From: Vitreoscilla filiformis
GTDB lineage: Bacteria > Pseudomonadota > Gammaproteobacteria > Burkholderiales > Burkholderiaceae_C
NCBI RefSeq assembly: GCF_002222655.1
Contig: NZ_CP022423.1
Location: 1,736,001 to 1,800,000, forward strand
Direction: 5' to 3'
DNA: 64,000 nt
How positions within the stretch are numbered: the first letter of the stretch is position 1; every line of letters starts with the position of its first letter. Position numbers and translations under genes: made by a program. The notes under the pieces were generated by a model that was not told the DNA's origin, ran no database searches, and was given only the letters and a program-made list of their open reading frames with translations. Shown piece after piece: positions 25,415-35,622 of this stretch.

Positions 25415-26241
25415 GCGCCCCACAACGCGGGTTTTCGTTGGTGGAGCTGATGGTGGCTTCGGCGTTGGCGCTGATGTCGCTGGCGGCGCTGTTCAACCTC
25501 GGGCGTGCGGTGTGGATGGCGCAGAGCACGGGCACTGCCCTCTCCCAAATGGCCGAAGACGGCATGGTGACACTGGCATTGCTGCGCGGTTTCATCGCCC
25601 AAGCCGGGTACAGCACGCCCATCGCGGTGGAGGCTTCGGGAACCCTGCGCCGAACGTGGGCCCTGCGCGCCGTGTTCGGGTGCGACACGGAGTTCAGCCA
25701 GCCCTCGGCCCCGATTCAGTCACTCACCTGCGGCAAAAAAGGGCAAGACGCACTGGCCGTGGCCTTCCAAGCCGATGCCCAGAACAGTTTGCTCGGTTCA
25801 GACGGGCTGCCGATGGATTGCGCAGGCAACCAAATCGCCCCGACGGCGGGGCCGGGCGGCGTGCCATTTCACCTGTCCTACAACCGCTTTTACGTGGTGG
25901 ATGGGACGCTGTACTGCAAAGGCTCGGGCGGCACAGGGCAGGCCATGGCGTTGCTGGATCACGTGCAGACGCTGGATATCCACTATGGGTTGGCCGCATC
26001 GGTGCCGGATCAGGTGACCGCCTACGTGCCTGCGGCTGACGTGCTGAATTGGGGGCAGGTGGTGGCCGTGCGGCTGTGTTTGGTGGTGCGCAGCGCCAGC
26101 GATGGGATGGTGCCTGAGCCTGTTCCCTATGTCGGGTGCGATCCGTTCGCGGCCTCAATCACCCCGCTGGATCGGCGTTTGTACCGGGCTTACACCCTGA
26201 CCGTCATGCTGCGCAACGCCCGAGGGATGGCCGCTGCATGA
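25411..26241 (+). CDS. pilW: type IV pilus minor pilin PilW
   Basis: The 276-residue protein starts MSAPQRGFSLVELMVASALA with the prepilin cleavage site after Gly7 and Glu at mature position 5. It then has a long globular domain with cysteines (FGCDTEF, LTCGKKG, MDCAGNQ, LYCKGSG) that could form disulfides. It is coupled to pilV and pilX by four-base overlaps. PilW helps form the priming complex and display PilY1 at the pilus tip. Confidence 0.92.
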   Translation: MSAPQRGFSLVELMVASALALMSLAALFNLGRAVWMAQSTGTALSQMAEDGMVTLALLRGFIAQAGYSTPIAVEASGTLRRTWALRAVFGCDTEFSQPSAPIQSLTCGKKGQDALAVAFQADAQNSLLGSDGLPMDCAGNQIAPTAGPGGVPFHLSYNRFYVVDGTLYCKGSGGTGQAMALLDHVQTLDIHYGLAASVPDQVTAYVPAADVLNWGQVVAVRLCLVVRSASDGMVPEPVPYVGCDPFAASITPLDRRLYRAYTLTVMLRNARGMAAA

Positions 26242-26756
26242 GGCCATCGGTTCGATCGCGGGGCACAGCGCTCTTGCTGGCGCTGGTGATGTTGCTCATC
26301 AGCAGCCTGGGGGCCACGGCGTTGCTGCGTCAAGCGTTTGGCACCGAGCGCGTGGCTTGGGGCGCACGCGGGCAGCTTCAAGCCCAACAAGCAGCCGAGC
26401 TGGCGCTGCGCTATTGCGAGCAGCAGTTGCTGCGCAGCGACGGGGCCTGGCCCGTCCAGCCGCTGCGCGCTGGTCAGGTGACATCACACTGGGCCCAGGC
26501 CAGCAGTTGGACGGGGCCAGGGCGGTTGGCGCGCAGTGTGCCGGCGGCGGTGATGGTGTCCGAGCAGAGCCCCTTTCGCCTGCTGTCTTTGCCGGACTGT
26601 CTGGCTGAGGAGCAAGCGCTGGCCGATGGGGCCACCGTGCTGCTGGTGACGGCGCGGGGTTTCAGCCCCGACTACCACGCCAATGCACAAGGGCGCACCG
26701 TGGCCGGATCGGTGGCGTGGATGCAAGCCTGGTTGCGCCTGGGGGATGGGCGATGA
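26238..26756 (+). CDS. pilX: type IV pilus assembly protein PilX
   Basis: The 172-residue protein has an N-terminal SRGTALLLALVMLLISSLGA helix and the AQQAAELALRYCEQQLL segment typical of PilX N-terminal regions. In this group the residue at mature position 5 is not glutamate, as is usual for PilX. It overlaps pilW and pilY1 by four bases each. It acts with PilV, PilW and PilY1 in pilus initiation. Confidence 0.88.
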   Translation: MRPSVRSRGTALLLALVMLLISSLGATALLRQAFGTERVAWGARGQLQAQQAAELALRYCEQQLLRSDGAWPVQPLRAGQVTSHWAQASSWTGPGRLARSVPAAVMVSEQSPFRLLSLPDCLAEEQALADGATVLLVTARGFSPDYHANAQGRTVAGSVAWMQAWLRLGDGR

Positions 26757-29700
26757 ACCCATGGCTGCGGCGCGGAGGGTGGTGCCTCGTGTGTTGGCCC
26801 CTGTGCCTGGGGGCAGAGCCCGCTCAGCATCCTTTGTTGAGCCAAGAAGGTGAGGCCCCGCGCCCCAACTTGATGCTGACGCTGGACGATTCCCGGTCGA
26901 TGAACTGGGATTTTTTGCCCGATGGGTTTTTCAGTCGCCAAGGGGTGAACGGCCTGTGGCTGGGGCAGGACGGCAGCGTGGCTGCCTTTCCGCACGATCC
27001 GCTGTCTGGCAACGGCCTCACCTTGGTGCCGGCCCAGCGGCGCGAACCCGCCACCTTGGAGCCGATCTACCAGAAGCAGTACCGCTCGCCCGACGTGAAC
27101 GCGCTGTTTTACAACCCCGATGTGCGTTATCTCCCATGGGTGGCGCGCAGCGGTGCGCGTTGGTCGCAGGCGGTGGCCGTGGCGGCACGGCACGATCCGC
27201 TCACCTTGGCCACCCTGGATTTAACGCGCATGTGGCCGCAGCAAACCGCCCGTTTTTGCTTCGGACGGGAGGCGGGTTGTCGCACAGAGACGCAGGATTT
27301 CCACCCCGGGCTGTATTACCGCCTGCGATCGGGGGGCGATCCGCACGATCCCGCTGCCTATCAGCGGTTTGACCTCAACGTCGCGGGGGAGCATGCGCCC
27401 CTGAGCAAACATCCTGCGCGCACCGACTGCGCAGGCCCCCGCTGCACCCAAGCCGAAGAGCGGCAAAACTTTGCCAACTGGTTCACGTACCACCGTCATC
27501 GGTTGAGCATCGCCAAAGCGGCGCTGTCCGAAGCCCTGGCGCGGGCGGTGGGCCGGGTGCGTGTGGGGTGGGGGACGATCAACCAACCCGACGCCTGGGT
27601 GGATGAGCTCCACATGGCCGTGGTGCGCCAAGGGGTGCGCGAGCTGGACACCCATCATCTGACCCACGTGTTGCAGGGGGTGCAAGCCATCCAAGCCCAG
27701 GGCGAAACCCCGTTGCGCACGGCGGTGCCATCCGTGGGGCGTTACTTCCGAGCGCGGAACGATCGGTGGAACCCTTGGCTGGAGATTCCCGGCGAGGCTG
27801 ACACGGCACAAGCCCCCTGCCGCCGCGCCTTCCACCTGCTGATGACGGACGGCCAATACAACGACCCAGCCCCAGCGATTGGCGATTTGGACGGCCAAGA
27901 CGGCCCCGATCACGCCCACGCCAATCCACTGGGAGCACAGCCCACGCGCATTCTCGCTGCGCCCCCTCGGCGGGACGGGCCTGCGGATCAGCCCGGGCGT
28001 GCTGCCACCCTGGCCGACACGGTCATGCAGGATTACTGGGCCGACCTCATGCCCCGACTCTCCAACCGCGTGCCCCCGACACCGGACGATCCCGCGTTTT
28101 GGCAGCACCTCAGTTTGTTGGCCGTGGGGCTGGGTTTGCAGGGCGAGCTGCCAGCGACCAACGAGGCGGAACGGGCCAACACCTTGGCACAGTTGCGGGC
28201 GGGGCAGTGGCATTGGCCGGATCCGAACACCTCCTTGGCGGCGCGGGTGGACGATCTTTGGCATGCCGCCGTCAACACGGGCGGGGCATTTTACACCGTG
28301 CAGCAAGCCCAGGATTTGGAGCGCGCCTTGCAAGCGGCCCTCACCCAAACCCACGGGGGCAGCATCCAGTCGGGCGGCGTGGCGTGGGCGGGGCAGCGTT
28401 TGTCGGTCGATGGGCTCACGCGCTACGTTACCCGTTACCGCTGGCCGGCTGCGTGGGGGGATGTGCAGGCGTACGCGGTGGATGCTTCCGGCGAGGCCAC
28501 AGCGCCCGGTGGTGCGTGGGTGTGGAGTGCTGCCGAACAACTGCCTGCGCCCATGGATCGGGCCTTGGTGACTTGGAACGGCACGGCAGGGGTGCCATTC
28601 ACCTGGGAGGGCATCGGGGTGGACAACCAAGCGCGCCTGGGCGCTCCCCATGTGGTGGACTACGTGCGCGGTGAGACCTCCTTCGAAGGGGCGGGGCAGT
28701 GGTTTCGGCCACGAGGGGGGCATGTGCTGGGGGCGTTTGTCCACACGCCGCCGACCTTGGTGCAGGCCGGAGCGTCTCTCGGGTATGAGCGTTTGAGCGA
28801 TGCGCAGGCCGCCGCCACGTACCCAGCCTACCGAGCGGCACGCCAGGCGCGGCGCGAGGGGGTGTTGTGGGCGGGAAGCAGTGCGGGGGTGTTGAGCGCG
28901 TTCCGGCTGTCGGATGGGCGGGAGGTGTTTGGTTATTTGCCCCAAGCCGGTTTGGAGCGCATGGCTCAGGTGATGCGGTTGGATACGACAGGCACCGCCC
29001 CGCCCCCCGTGATGGGGGTGGACGGGCCGTTGTTGGAAACCGATGCCTATCTCCAGCCACGCGGTGAAGCGGCGCGGCGGTGGGCCAATCTGCTGGTGGG
29101 CAGCTTGGGGGCTGGGGGGCGGGCGTTGTTCGCTCTGGCCCTGCCCACGTCCGACGTGACAGCCTTGTCGGCAGATGCTGTGCAGTGGGAACTGACCGAT
29201 GACGCGGATTTGGGCCACGTCACCGCGCCCTTTCAAGCGGGGCGCTTGGTGGGAGGCGAGGGGTACGCTTTTGTGGGCAATGGGGTAGACAGCCCATCTG
29301 GCGAGGCGGTGTTGCTGGTGGTGTCCCTGCAAACGGGGCGTATCGTGCAGCGCTTGCGTGTACCGAGTGGGGATGGCGCCCGCAATGGCCTGATGGGGGT
29401 GCAACTGCTGCGCAACGCCCAGGAAGAGGTGTACGCCGCCTATGCCGGGGATTTGCAGGGCCATTTGTGGCGTTTCGATTTCCCCGATGCCGATCCCCAG
29501 CACGCGGGCGTGGCGTGGGGCGGGCGGCCACTGTTCTCAGCGCACGATGCCCAGGGGCGGCCCCAGCCCTTCAGTGCGCCCCCGTTGGTGGGGCCTCATC
29601 CTGCGGGCGGTGTCGGTGTGCTGGTCGGCACGGGGCGTTTGTTGCATGACATCGACGTGGCCACCAGCAACGTGCAATCGTTCTACGGCCTGCGCGATCC

Positions 29701-30412
29701 CACCCCGCTGGAAACCTCGGCCCTGGATGCCCTGCCCGTTTCCGTTGATCGGGCGCGCTTGCTGACGCAGCAAGTGCAACCCACCCCCATTGCCGGCAGC
29801 GATGGCCAGCGTTACCTGAGCGTGACGGCCCATGCGCTCGATCCAGCCCAGCACGACGGATGGGTGTTGGATTTGACAGTGCAAGCCGGCCAGCGGGTGC
29901 TGTCGGCGGCGCAATGGGTGGCTGGCCAGGTGCTGTTCAGCAGCGTGACGCCGCCGCAGCGCGCAGCCGTGTGCGAACTGGCGCAGGCGCAGGCCCACCA
30001 TTTCGTGCTCGATGCATGGAGCGGTGCCGCCATCACGACACCGCTGTTCGATGTCAACGCCGATGGCGTGGTCAACACCCACGACACGGTGAACTTACCC
30101 GCAGGCCAGGGCGTGGCCGCTGTCCTCAGCACCGATCCGGTGATGGGGCCTGTGTTGGGGGCGCAGGCGGGGCTGGTGTCGGCAGGGTCAAGCAGTGCGG
30201 CCACGGCGGTCAGCACGCCCATTTGCCGCCCCGATCCGCTGGGCAAATGCCCGCCCCATCACTGCCTGGTGGCGCTGACCCGGGCGGATGCCGCCCACAT
30301 CGAACTGTGCTTGCCGGATCGCTGCGCCCGCAGCCCCGACGCGGAAGGCTGCCGCGACAAAGTCATCCTCGACCGCATCTGGCGCCCCTTGCTCAATCCC
30401 CCGGTTTTTTGA
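26753..30412 (+). CDS. pilY1: type IV pilus tip adhesin/anti-retraction protein PilY1
   Basis: This 1219-residue exported protein begins with a signal sequence and a von Willebrand A-like domain whose metal site reads DDSRSM (DxSxS) near residue 44. The VWA part is interrupted by a long insert, and LLMTDGQYNDPAP near residue 364 is its second strand. The C-terminal half is a PilY1 beta-propeller with SSAGVLSAFRLSDGREVFGY near residue 707 and YAGDLQGHLWRFD near residue 900. The calcium loop DVNADGVVNTHD, which controls retraction in known PilY1, is near residue 1100. It is coupled to pilX; pilE follows after 17 bases. Confidence 0.94.
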   Translation: MNPWLRRGGWCLVCWPLCLGAEPAQHPLLSQEGEAPRPNLMLTLDDSRSMNWDFLPDGFFSRQGVNGLWLGQDGSVAAFPHDPLSGNGLTLVPAQRREPATLEPIYQKQYRSPDVNALFYNPDVRYLPWVARSGARWSQAVAVAARHDPLTLATLDLTRMWPQQTARFCFGREAGCRTETQDFHPGLYYRLRSGGDPHDPAAYQRFDLNVAGEHAPLSKHPARTDCAGPRCTQAEERQNFANWFTYHRHRLSIAKAALSEALARAVGRVRVGWGTINQPDAWVDELHMAVVRQGVRELDTHHLTHVLQGVQAIQAQGETPLRTAVPSVGRYFRARNDRWNPWLEIPGEADTAQAPCRRAFHLLMTDGQYNDPAPAIGDLDGQDGPDHAHANPLGAQPTRILAAPPRRDGPADQPGRAATLADTVMQDYWADLMPRLSNRVPPTPDDPAFWQHLSLLAVGLGLQGELPATNEAERANTLAQLRAGQWHWPDPNTSLAARVDDLWHAAVNTGGAFYTVQQAQDLERALQAALTQTHGGSIQSGGVAWAGQRLSVDGLTRYVTRYRWPAAWGDVQAYAVDASGEATAPGGAWVWSAAEQLPAPMDRALVTWNGTAGVPFTWEGIGVDNQARLGAPHVVDYVRGETSFEGAGQWFRPRGGHVLGAFVHTPPTLVQAGASLGYERLSDAQAAATYPAYRAARQARREGVLWAGSSAGVLSAFRLSDGREVFGYLPQAGLERMAQVMRLDTTGTAPPPVMGVDGPLLETDAYLQPRGEAARRWANLLVGSLGAGGRALFALALPTSDVTALSADAVQWELTDDADLGHVTAPFQAGRLVGGEGYAFVGNGVDSPSGEAVLLVVSLQTGRIVQRLRVPSGDGARNGLMGVQLLRNAQEEVYAAYAGDLQGHLWRFDFPDADPQHAGVAWGGRPLFSAHDAQGRPQPFSAPPLVGPHPAGGVGVLVGTGRLLHDIDVATSNVQSFYGLRDPTPLETSALDALPVSVDRARLLTQQVQPTPIAGSDGQRYLSVTAHALDPAQHDGWVLDLTVQAGQRVLSAAQWVAGQVLFSSVTPPQRAAVCELAQAQAHHFVLDAWSGAAITTPLFDVNADGVVNTHDTVNLPAGQGVAAVLSTDPVMGPVLGAQAGLVSAGSSSAATAVSTPICRPDPLGKCPPHHCLVALTRADAAHIELCLPDRCARSPDAEGCRDKVILDRIWRPLLNPPVF

Positions 30413-30429
30413 TGTTGGGAGGAAGAACC

Positions 30430-30822
30430 ATGTCCGTCACCCGCCGTTCTCAGGGATTCACGCTGATCGAATTGATGGTGAGTGTGGCCATCGTCGGCAT
30501 CGTGGCGATGGTGGCGTATCCGAGTTATGTGCAGCACATCCAGCATGGGCGACGGGCACAAGCCCAATCCACCATGATGCTGGCCACGCAGCATTTGCAC
30601 CGTTTCCATGCGGCTCGGGGGCATTACGGCGGTGCCATCCTGCCGCCGGCCTATGCACACAGCGACGGCTACACGCTGGCCTTGCGGGTGGGGGAGGATT
30701 TGCAGTCGTTCAGCCTCGAAGCCACGCCGGACACGCCCGACGAACGCTGCGGCGTGCTGCGCCTCGAAGACACCGGCGCCAAAAGCCAGAGCGGCAGCGG
30801 ATCGGTGGCGACGTGCTGGTGA
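30430..30822 (+). CDS. pilE: type IV pilin-like minor pilin PilE
   Basis: The 130-residue protein begins with a nine-residue leader ending SQG, then FTLIELMVSVAIVGIVAMVA, the classical type IV prepilin site. A SYVQHIQHGRRAQAQ helix follows, and the C-terminal Cys pair (RCGVL ... ATCW) forms the D-region disulfide. The size fits minor pilin PilE rather than the main PilA pilin. GGAGG lies about a dozen bases before the ATG, after pilY1. It ends 12 bases before the convergent nrdR. Confidence 0.88.
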   Translation: MSVTRRSQGFTLIELMVSVAIVGIVAMVAYPSYVQHIQHGRRAQAQSTMMLATQHLHRFHAARGHYGGAILPPAYAHSDGYTLALRVGEDLQSFSLEATPDTPDERCGVLRLEDTGAKSQSGSGSVATCW

Positions 30823-30834
30823 GCAGCGGCGGGT

Positions 30835-31278
30835 TCAGATGTCGCCGATCAGGCGGCTGAACTCGTCCACATCCTCAAAACTGCGGTAGACCGAGGCGAA
30901 ACGCACATAAGCGACCTTGTCGATGTGGCGCAGCTCGGCCAACACCAATTCGCCGATGCGGGTGGTCGGCACTTCGCGCTCGCCACAGGCGAGCAGTTTT
31001 TCTTGGATGCGCTCGATGGCCGCTTCCAACTGCTCGATGCTGACCTGGCGCTTTTTGAGCGCCAGGCGCATGGAGGCGCGCATTTTGCTCACGTCAAACT
31101 CCACCCGCGTGCCGCTGCGTTTGATCACCCACGGCAGGGCGATTTCGGCACGCTCATAGGTGGTGAAGCGCTTCTCACAGCGCCCGCAGCGCCGCCGACG
31201 GCGCACCACGCCGCCCTCGTCCGATTCGCGAGTCTCGGCAACCTGGGTGTCGGCGTGGCCGCAAAAAGGGCAGCGCAT
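30835..31278 (-). CDS. nrdR: transcriptional repressor NrdR
   Basis: NrdR is an ATP/dATP-sensing repressor of ribonucleotide reductase genes. The 147-residue protein has the zinc ribbon [17 protein letters not shown] with the second pair in RCGRCEKRF, and the ATP-cone ([19 protein letters not shown]) from residue 50. Length matches the family. It lies 20 bases after glyA on the same strand, the usual glyA-nrdR order, so it is probably co-transcribed. Confidence 0.97.
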   Translation of the reverse strand: MRCPFCGHADTQVAETRESDEGGVVRRRRRCGRCEKRFTTYERAEIALPWVIKRSGTRVEFDVSKMRASMRLALKKRQVSIEQLEAAIERIQEKLLACGEREVPTTRIGELVLAELRHIDKVAYVRFASVYRSFEDVDEFSRLIGDI

Positions 31279-31298
31279 GCGGGGCGATCAATCCGCGA

Positions 31299-32549
31299 TC
31301 AGCGGTAGACCGGGAAACGCGCCGTCAGGGCCGCCACTTGCTCGCGCACGCGGGCGATGTTGGCTTCGTCGTGCGGGTTGTCCAGCACATCGGCGATCAG
31401 GTTGGCGGTCAGGCGGGCTTCTTCTTCCTTGAAACCCCGCGTGGTCATGGCCGGCGTGCCCAGACGGATGCCGCTGGTCACCATCGGCTTTTGCGGGTCG
31501 TTCGGGATGCCGTTCTTGTTGCAGGTCATGTGCGCGGCGCCCAGGATGGCCTCGGCTTCCTTGCCCGTCAGGTTCTTCGGACGCAGATCCACCAGCATGA
31601 CGTGGCTCTCGGTGCGGCCCGAAACGATGCGCAGACCGCGCTCGATCAAGGTTTCAGCCAGCACCTTGGCGTTCTTCGCCACTTGTTCTTGGTAAGCCTT
31701 GAACTCGGGCGTCAGGGCTTCCTTGAACGCCACAGCTTTGCCAGCAATGACGTGCATCAGCGGGCCGCCTTGGATGCCGGGGAAGATGGCCGAGTTGATC
31801 TTCTTGGCCACGGCCTCATCGTTCATGAGGATGATGCCGCCACGCGGGCCGCGCAGGCTCTTGTGGGTGGTGGAGGTCACCACATCGGCGTGAGGCACGG
31901 GGTTCGGGTAGACGCCAGCGGCAATCAGACCGGCATAGTGGGCCATGTCCACCATGAAGTAGGCGCCGATTTCCTTGGCGATTTTGGCGAAGCGCTCGAA
32001 ATCAATGCGCAGGGCAAAGGCCGATGCGCCAGCGATGATCAGCTTGGGCTTGTGCTCACGCGCCAAGGCTTCCATCTGCTCGTAGTTGATGTCTTCAGCC
32101 GCGTCCAGGCCGTAGCTGACGACCTTGAACCACTTGCCCGACATGTTCAGCGGCATGCCGTGCGTCAGGTGGCCGCCTTCGGCCAGGCTCAGGCCCATGA
32201 TGGTGTCGCCCGGTTGCAGCAGGCCGAAGAACACGGCCTGGTTGGCTTGCGAACCGGAGTTGGGCTGCACGTTGGCGAAGTTGGCGCCGAACAGTTGCTT
32301 CACGCGGTCGATGGCGAGTTGTTCCACCACGTCCACGTTTTCGCAGCCGCCGTAGTAACGCTTGGCCGGGTAGCCTTCGGCGTACTTGTTGGTGAGCTGG
32401 CTGCCTTGGGCGGCCATCACGGCGGGCGAGGTGTAGTTTTCGCTGGCGATCAGCTCGATGTGTTCTTCTTGGCGCAGGTTTTCGGCCTGAACGGCGGCGA
32501 AGATTTCGGGGTCGACGTTGGCAAGGGTCGATTGGGAGCGGTCGAACAT
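31299..32549 (-). CDS. glyA: serine hydroxymethyltransferase
   Basis: GlyA converts serine and tetrahydrofolate to glycine and methylene-tetrahydrofolate. The 416-residue PLP enzyme shows [17 protein letters not shown] near residue 54, the PLP lysine in [15 protein letters not shown] near residue 229, and [14 protein letters not shown] near residue 359. Start and length match the family. About 190 bases of upstream sequence separate it from the transglycosylase gene, and no riboswitch was recognised there. Confidence 0.97.
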   Translation of the reverse strand: MFDRSQSTLANVDPEIFAAVQAENLRQEEHIELIASENYTSPAVMAAQGSQLTNKYAEGYPAKRYYGGCENVDVVEQLAIDRVKQLFGANFANVQPNSGSQANQAVFFGLLQPGDTIMGLSLAEGGHLTHGMPLNMSGKWFKVVSYGLDAAEDINYEQMEALAREHKPKLIIAGASAFALRIDFERFAKIAKEIGAYFMVDMAHYAGLIAAGVYPNPVPHADVVTSTTHKSLRGPRGGIILMNDEAVAKKINSAIFPGIQGGPLMHVIAGKAVAFKEALTPEFKAYQEQVAKNAKVLAETLIERGLRIVSGRTESHVMLVDLRPKNLTGKEAEAILGAAHMTCNKNGIPNDPQKPMVTSGIRLGTPAMTTRGFKEEEARLTANLIADVLDNPHDEANIARVREQVAALTARFPVYR

Positions 32550-32742
32550 GGAGAAGCTTCCTTCAGGTCGGGGCGTTGAATTCCGGCGCGCCGACGCCAG
32601 CAGCGTCAGCGGCGGTTGCCCAGGCGAACGGCTTTGGCGATGGCGATCAGGCCATCTCGCGCTCCCCGGTGGTGATCCACCTCGTGGTGCCAGCCGCCGT
32701 GTGCGGGCCGGCCTGACACCCTATCGCCAGTTGCGCGAACCG

Positions 32743-33543
32743 TTAGTGTAACGTCAGCGCGCTCGACTCGGCACGCAGCAAGGCCACTTGCGCCGGGCTG
32801 GCGTGAGCCACCGGGGACGCCTCAGGCTGGGGCGGCGGGGCCATCACCGGTTGATTCGAGACGGAGGTGGGCACCTTTTGCCCCGAGGCGACGCGTGTCA
32901 AAAACTGTTGTTCATTGAGCACGCGAGCGGCGTAGCCGTCATCACTGTCCAGATTGGTGGCGCCGACGTAGTATTTCAGCCCCTCCTCCAAACTACCCCC
33001 GGCTTTGGCGATGCACTCGGAGAGCACTTGCACGCCCACACGCAGGTTGGTTACAGGGTCGAAGGCGGTGAGCTTGCCGCCGAAAGCTTGGTATTTGTCG
33101 TCGTGGATGCGGGTCATGACCTGCATCAGCCCTTGCGCCCCGACCGAGCTTTGCGCGAACGGGTTGAAACTCGATTCGATGGCCAGATCGAACGCAGCTT
33201 GCGCATTGGCGGCCATCATCTCTAATACGGATGAGGCGGCTGGGGGGGCCGCTTTCAGCTCGGCTGTGGCAACAACGACGGCAGAAGGGGGACGGTTGTC
33301 CAATTCCTCCACCAACCGTTCGGCCTCACGTTCTTGAAGCCAGCCGTAGAGCTGTTCTTCCAGTTCGTGGCGCCAGTCGGCGTGGTTGAGGACGAACAGT
33401 GAACCGGCCACCACGCCCAGCCCTACCAGGGCGAGCATGCTGTGGCTCACGTACCAAAGCCCCCGGGCGATGTCACGCCAAAAGGCGGTTGATACGCGGC
33501 GGGTTGTGGCTGCCAGATGCGGCCACCATGACATGTTTCCCAT
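32743..33543 (-). CDS. membrane-anchored lytic transglycosylase (SLT domain)
   Basis: The 266-residue protein has one N-terminal transmembrane helix (SMLALVGLGVVAGSLFVLNH near residue 34). After a charged linker it has an SLT-type lysozyme-like domain with the catalytic glutamate in IESSFNPFAQSSVGAQGLMQ near residue 121 and a YYVGATNLDSDDGYAARVL segment. Enzymes of this class cleave the glycan strands of peptidoglycan to make anhydromuropeptides. AGGAG lies before the ATG. Its C-terminal proline/alanine tail is low in complexity. It is upstream of glyA on the same strand. Confidence 0.85.
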   Translation of the reverse strand: MGNMSWWPHLAATTRRVSTAFWRDIARGLWYVSHSMLALVGLGVVAGSLFVLNHADWRHELEEQLYGWLQEREAERLVEELDNRPPSAVVVATAELKAAPPAASSVLEMMAANAQAAFDLAIESSFNPFAQSSVGAQGLMQVMTRIHDDKYQAFGGKLTAFDPVTNLRVGVQVLSECIAKAGGSLEEGLKYYVGATNLDSDDGYAARVLNEQQFLTRVASGQKVPTSVSNQPVMAPPPQPEASPVAHASPAQVALLRAESSALTLH

Positions 33544-33826
33544 GTCCAGCTCCTTTTCCTGACCACCTGACTGGCCTCTCGGCCAGTGTCCCTGCGAGCG
33601 GTGGGCCCGGGGAGGCGGTGGTGATAATCGGCTGCCATCGCTGTGTCACACGGCGCATTGGGCGCGCCGCCATGGCAGTTCAAAGGTTTGGGCTCCCTGT
33701 CACGAGCACTTGCGCCAGATCAAGGCGAGTGCGGGTTGACCCTTATCGTTCTTGTGTGGCGAGATTGTAGGAAGGCTGGAAATAACCAGTCAACAATAAA
33801 AACCTCTGTCTTTATGACTTTCTGAT
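33544..33826. other. intergenic region before ubiD
   Basis: This 283-base gap separates the divergent transglycosylase and ubiD genes, so it must carry promoters for both. A TTGACC box near 33736 and an AT-rich stretch (aataaaaacctc) near 33795 are the only promoter-like features I can point to. I see no open reading frame, palindrome or RNA gene. Confidence 0.4.
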
Positions 33827-35380
33827 ATGAAATACCGTGATTTGCGCGACTTCATCGCCGGTTTGGAGCGCCAAGGCGAGCTGCGCCGCGTCGCGCAGCC
33901 GGTGTCGCCACACTTGGAGATGACCGCCTTGGCGGACAAGGTGTTGCGTGCTGCCGGCCCGGCGCTGCTGTTTGAAAACACCACAGTCACCGGGGGCGTG
34001 CCGGTGTTGGCCAACCTGTTTGGCACGCCGCGCCGGGTGGCCCTGGGCATGGGCGCGCAGGATGTGCGCGATCTGCGGGATGTCGGTCGTTTGCTGGCGG
34101 CGCTCAAAGAGCCGGATCCACCCAAATCACTACGAGAAGTCGGTAAATTGTGGGACATGGCCAAGGCCGTCTGGGACATGAAACCCCAGCGCGTGCGCTC
34201 GGCGCCGTGTCAAGAAGTGGTGGTGGACGGCCCCGATGTGGATTTGGGCCGCTGGCCGATTCAGCACTGCTGGCCGGGGGATGCGGCGCCGCTCATCACC
34301 TGGGGGCTGGTGATCACACGCGGGCCGCGTGGCGCGGCGCAGCCTCGGTTGCGGCAGAACTTGGGCATTTATCGCCAGCAGGTCATTGGCCGTCGCCAAG
34401 TCATCATGCGGTGGTTGGCTCACCGGGGCGGAGCGTTGGATTTTCGCGACTTTGGGCGCATCAACCCCGGCCAGCCCTTCCCGATGGCGGTGGCCTTGGG
34501 GGCCGATCCGGCCACAACGCTGGGGGCCGTCACGCCGGTGCCGGACACGCTGTCTGAATACCAATTCGCTGGTCTGCTGCGTGGCGGGCACACCGAGTTG
34601 GCCGATTGCAGCGTCGGCGAGGGCGATCTGAAGTTGCAGGTGCCGGCCCGCGCCGAGCTGATTTTGGAGGGCCACATTCCCCCTGCGCCAGCCGGTTACA
34701 GCGGGGTGAGTGAACACGGTGTGCCGCTCAAAGAGAAAAACGGCTACCTGCACGCGCTCGAAGGACCCTACGGGGATCACACGGGTTACTACAACGAGCA
34801 GGATTGGTTCCCGGTGTTCGAAATCCAGCGCCTGACCCATCGGCGCGATGCGATTTACCACAGCACCTACACCGGCAAACCGCCCGACGAACCCGCCGTG
34901 CTGGGCGTGGCGCTCAACGAAGTGTTCGTGCCGATCCTGCAAAAGCAGTTTCCCGAGATCGCGGATTTCTACCTGCCGCCTGAAGGATGCAGTTACCGCC
35001 TGGCGGTCATCAGCATCAAAAAGAGCTACCCCGGCCACGCCAAGCGGTTGATGTTTGGGTTGTGGAGCTTTTTGCGCCAGTTCATGTATACCAAGTTCAT
35101 CATCATCACCGATGATGATGTGAACATCCGCGATTGGAAGGAAGTGGTCTGGGCCCTGACGACCCGCATGGATCCTGTGCGCGATGTGACGCTGGTGGAA
35201 AACACACCCATTGACTACCTCGACTTCGCCTCCCCCATCAGCGGCCTGGGCGGCAAGATGGGGCTGGATGCCACCAACAAATGGCCGGGCGAAACCTCAC
35301 GCGAATGGGGCCGCCCCATCGCCATGACGCCCGAGGTGGACGCACGCATGCAAACCTTGTTTGAACAGATCATGCGCTGA
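33827..35380 (+). CDS. ubiD: UbiD family decarboxylase (3-octaprenyl-4-hydroxybenzoate carboxy-lyase)
   Basis: UbiD removes the carboxyl group of 3-polyprenyl-4-hydroxybenzoate in ubiquinone synthesis using prenylated FMN made by UbiX. The 517-residue protein begins [19 protein letters not shown]. It has the conserved [20 protein letters not shown] near residue 182, [13 protein letters not shown] near residue 223, GEWxxPP-like [16 protein letters not shown], and [19 protein letters not shown] near residue 423. Size and motifs match UbiD proper rather than other UbiD-type aromatic decarboxylases. Confidence 0.92.
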   Translation: MKYRDLRDFIAGLERQGELRRVAQPVSPHLEMTALADKVLRAAGPALLFENTTVTGGVPVLANLFGTPRRVALGMGAQDVRDLRDVGRLLAALKEPDPPKSLREVGKLWDMAKAVWDMKPQRVRSAPCQEVVVDGPDVDLGRWPIQHCWPGDAAPLITWGLVITRGPRGAAQPRLRQNLGIYRQQVIGRRQVIMRWLAHRGGALDFRDFGRINPGQPFPMAVALGADPATTLGAVTPVPDTLSEYQFAGLLRGGHTELADCSVGEGDLKLQVPARAELILEGHIPPAPAGYSGVSEHGVPLKEKNGYLHALEGPYGDHTGYYNEQDWFPVFEIQRLTHRRDAIYHSTYTGKPPDEPAVLGVALNEVFVPILQKQFPEIADFYLPPEGCSYRLAVISIKKSYPGHAKRLMFGLWSFLRQFMYTKFIIITDDDVNIRDWKEVVWALTTRMDPVRDVTLVENTPIDYLDFASPISGLGGKMGLDATNKWPGETSREWGRPIAMTPEVDARMQTLFEQIMR

Positions 35381-35443
35381 AGCCTTGCCAGACGGCGCGG
35401 CGCGGGTTACGCTGGGGCCGTCTCACAGCGAGGCACTTTGAAC

Positions 35444-35553
35444 GGAACGCCTTCGCGGTGTTCCTCCAAGGCTCGGACGCTCCTCTCCGAGTGCTTGCCG
35501 GGCGAAATGTCGCCCACGAACCCCTCCCGTCCCCGTGGCGTCCGAGGGGTTTC
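35444..35553 (+). ncRNA. candidate structured leader/attenuator with competing hairpins
   Basis: Four short stems follow each other downstream of ubiD: GGAACGCC/GGTGTTCC (35444-35464), CTCGGA/TCCGAG (35472-35491), GGGCGA/TCGCCC (35500-35515) and AACCCCT/AGGGGTT (35519-35551). CTCGGACGC at 35472-35480 is also a perfect complement of GCGTCCGAG at 35538-35546, which overlaps the last stem, so two folds exclude each other. I match it to no known RNA family. It may be a leader of the DUF748 gene or the terminator region of ubiD. Confidence 0.35.
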
Positions 35554-35622
35554 GTCGTTATGGGCCTTGCCCCACAATCGGGTTCGACTTTCTTCGACTC
35601 CGGCGTGCCTGCCCCACCTCCC

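Noticed and set aside
27221..29503. Minus-strand frame of about 760 codons opposite pilY1
   Set aside because: Shadow of a long high-GC gene; no domain, no start signal.
35458..35622. In-frame upstream extension of the DUF748 gene
   Set aside because: The extra residues resemble no envelope protein N-terminus and the DNA is dominated by hairpins, so the start at 35623, followed by a linker and membrane helix, is preferred.
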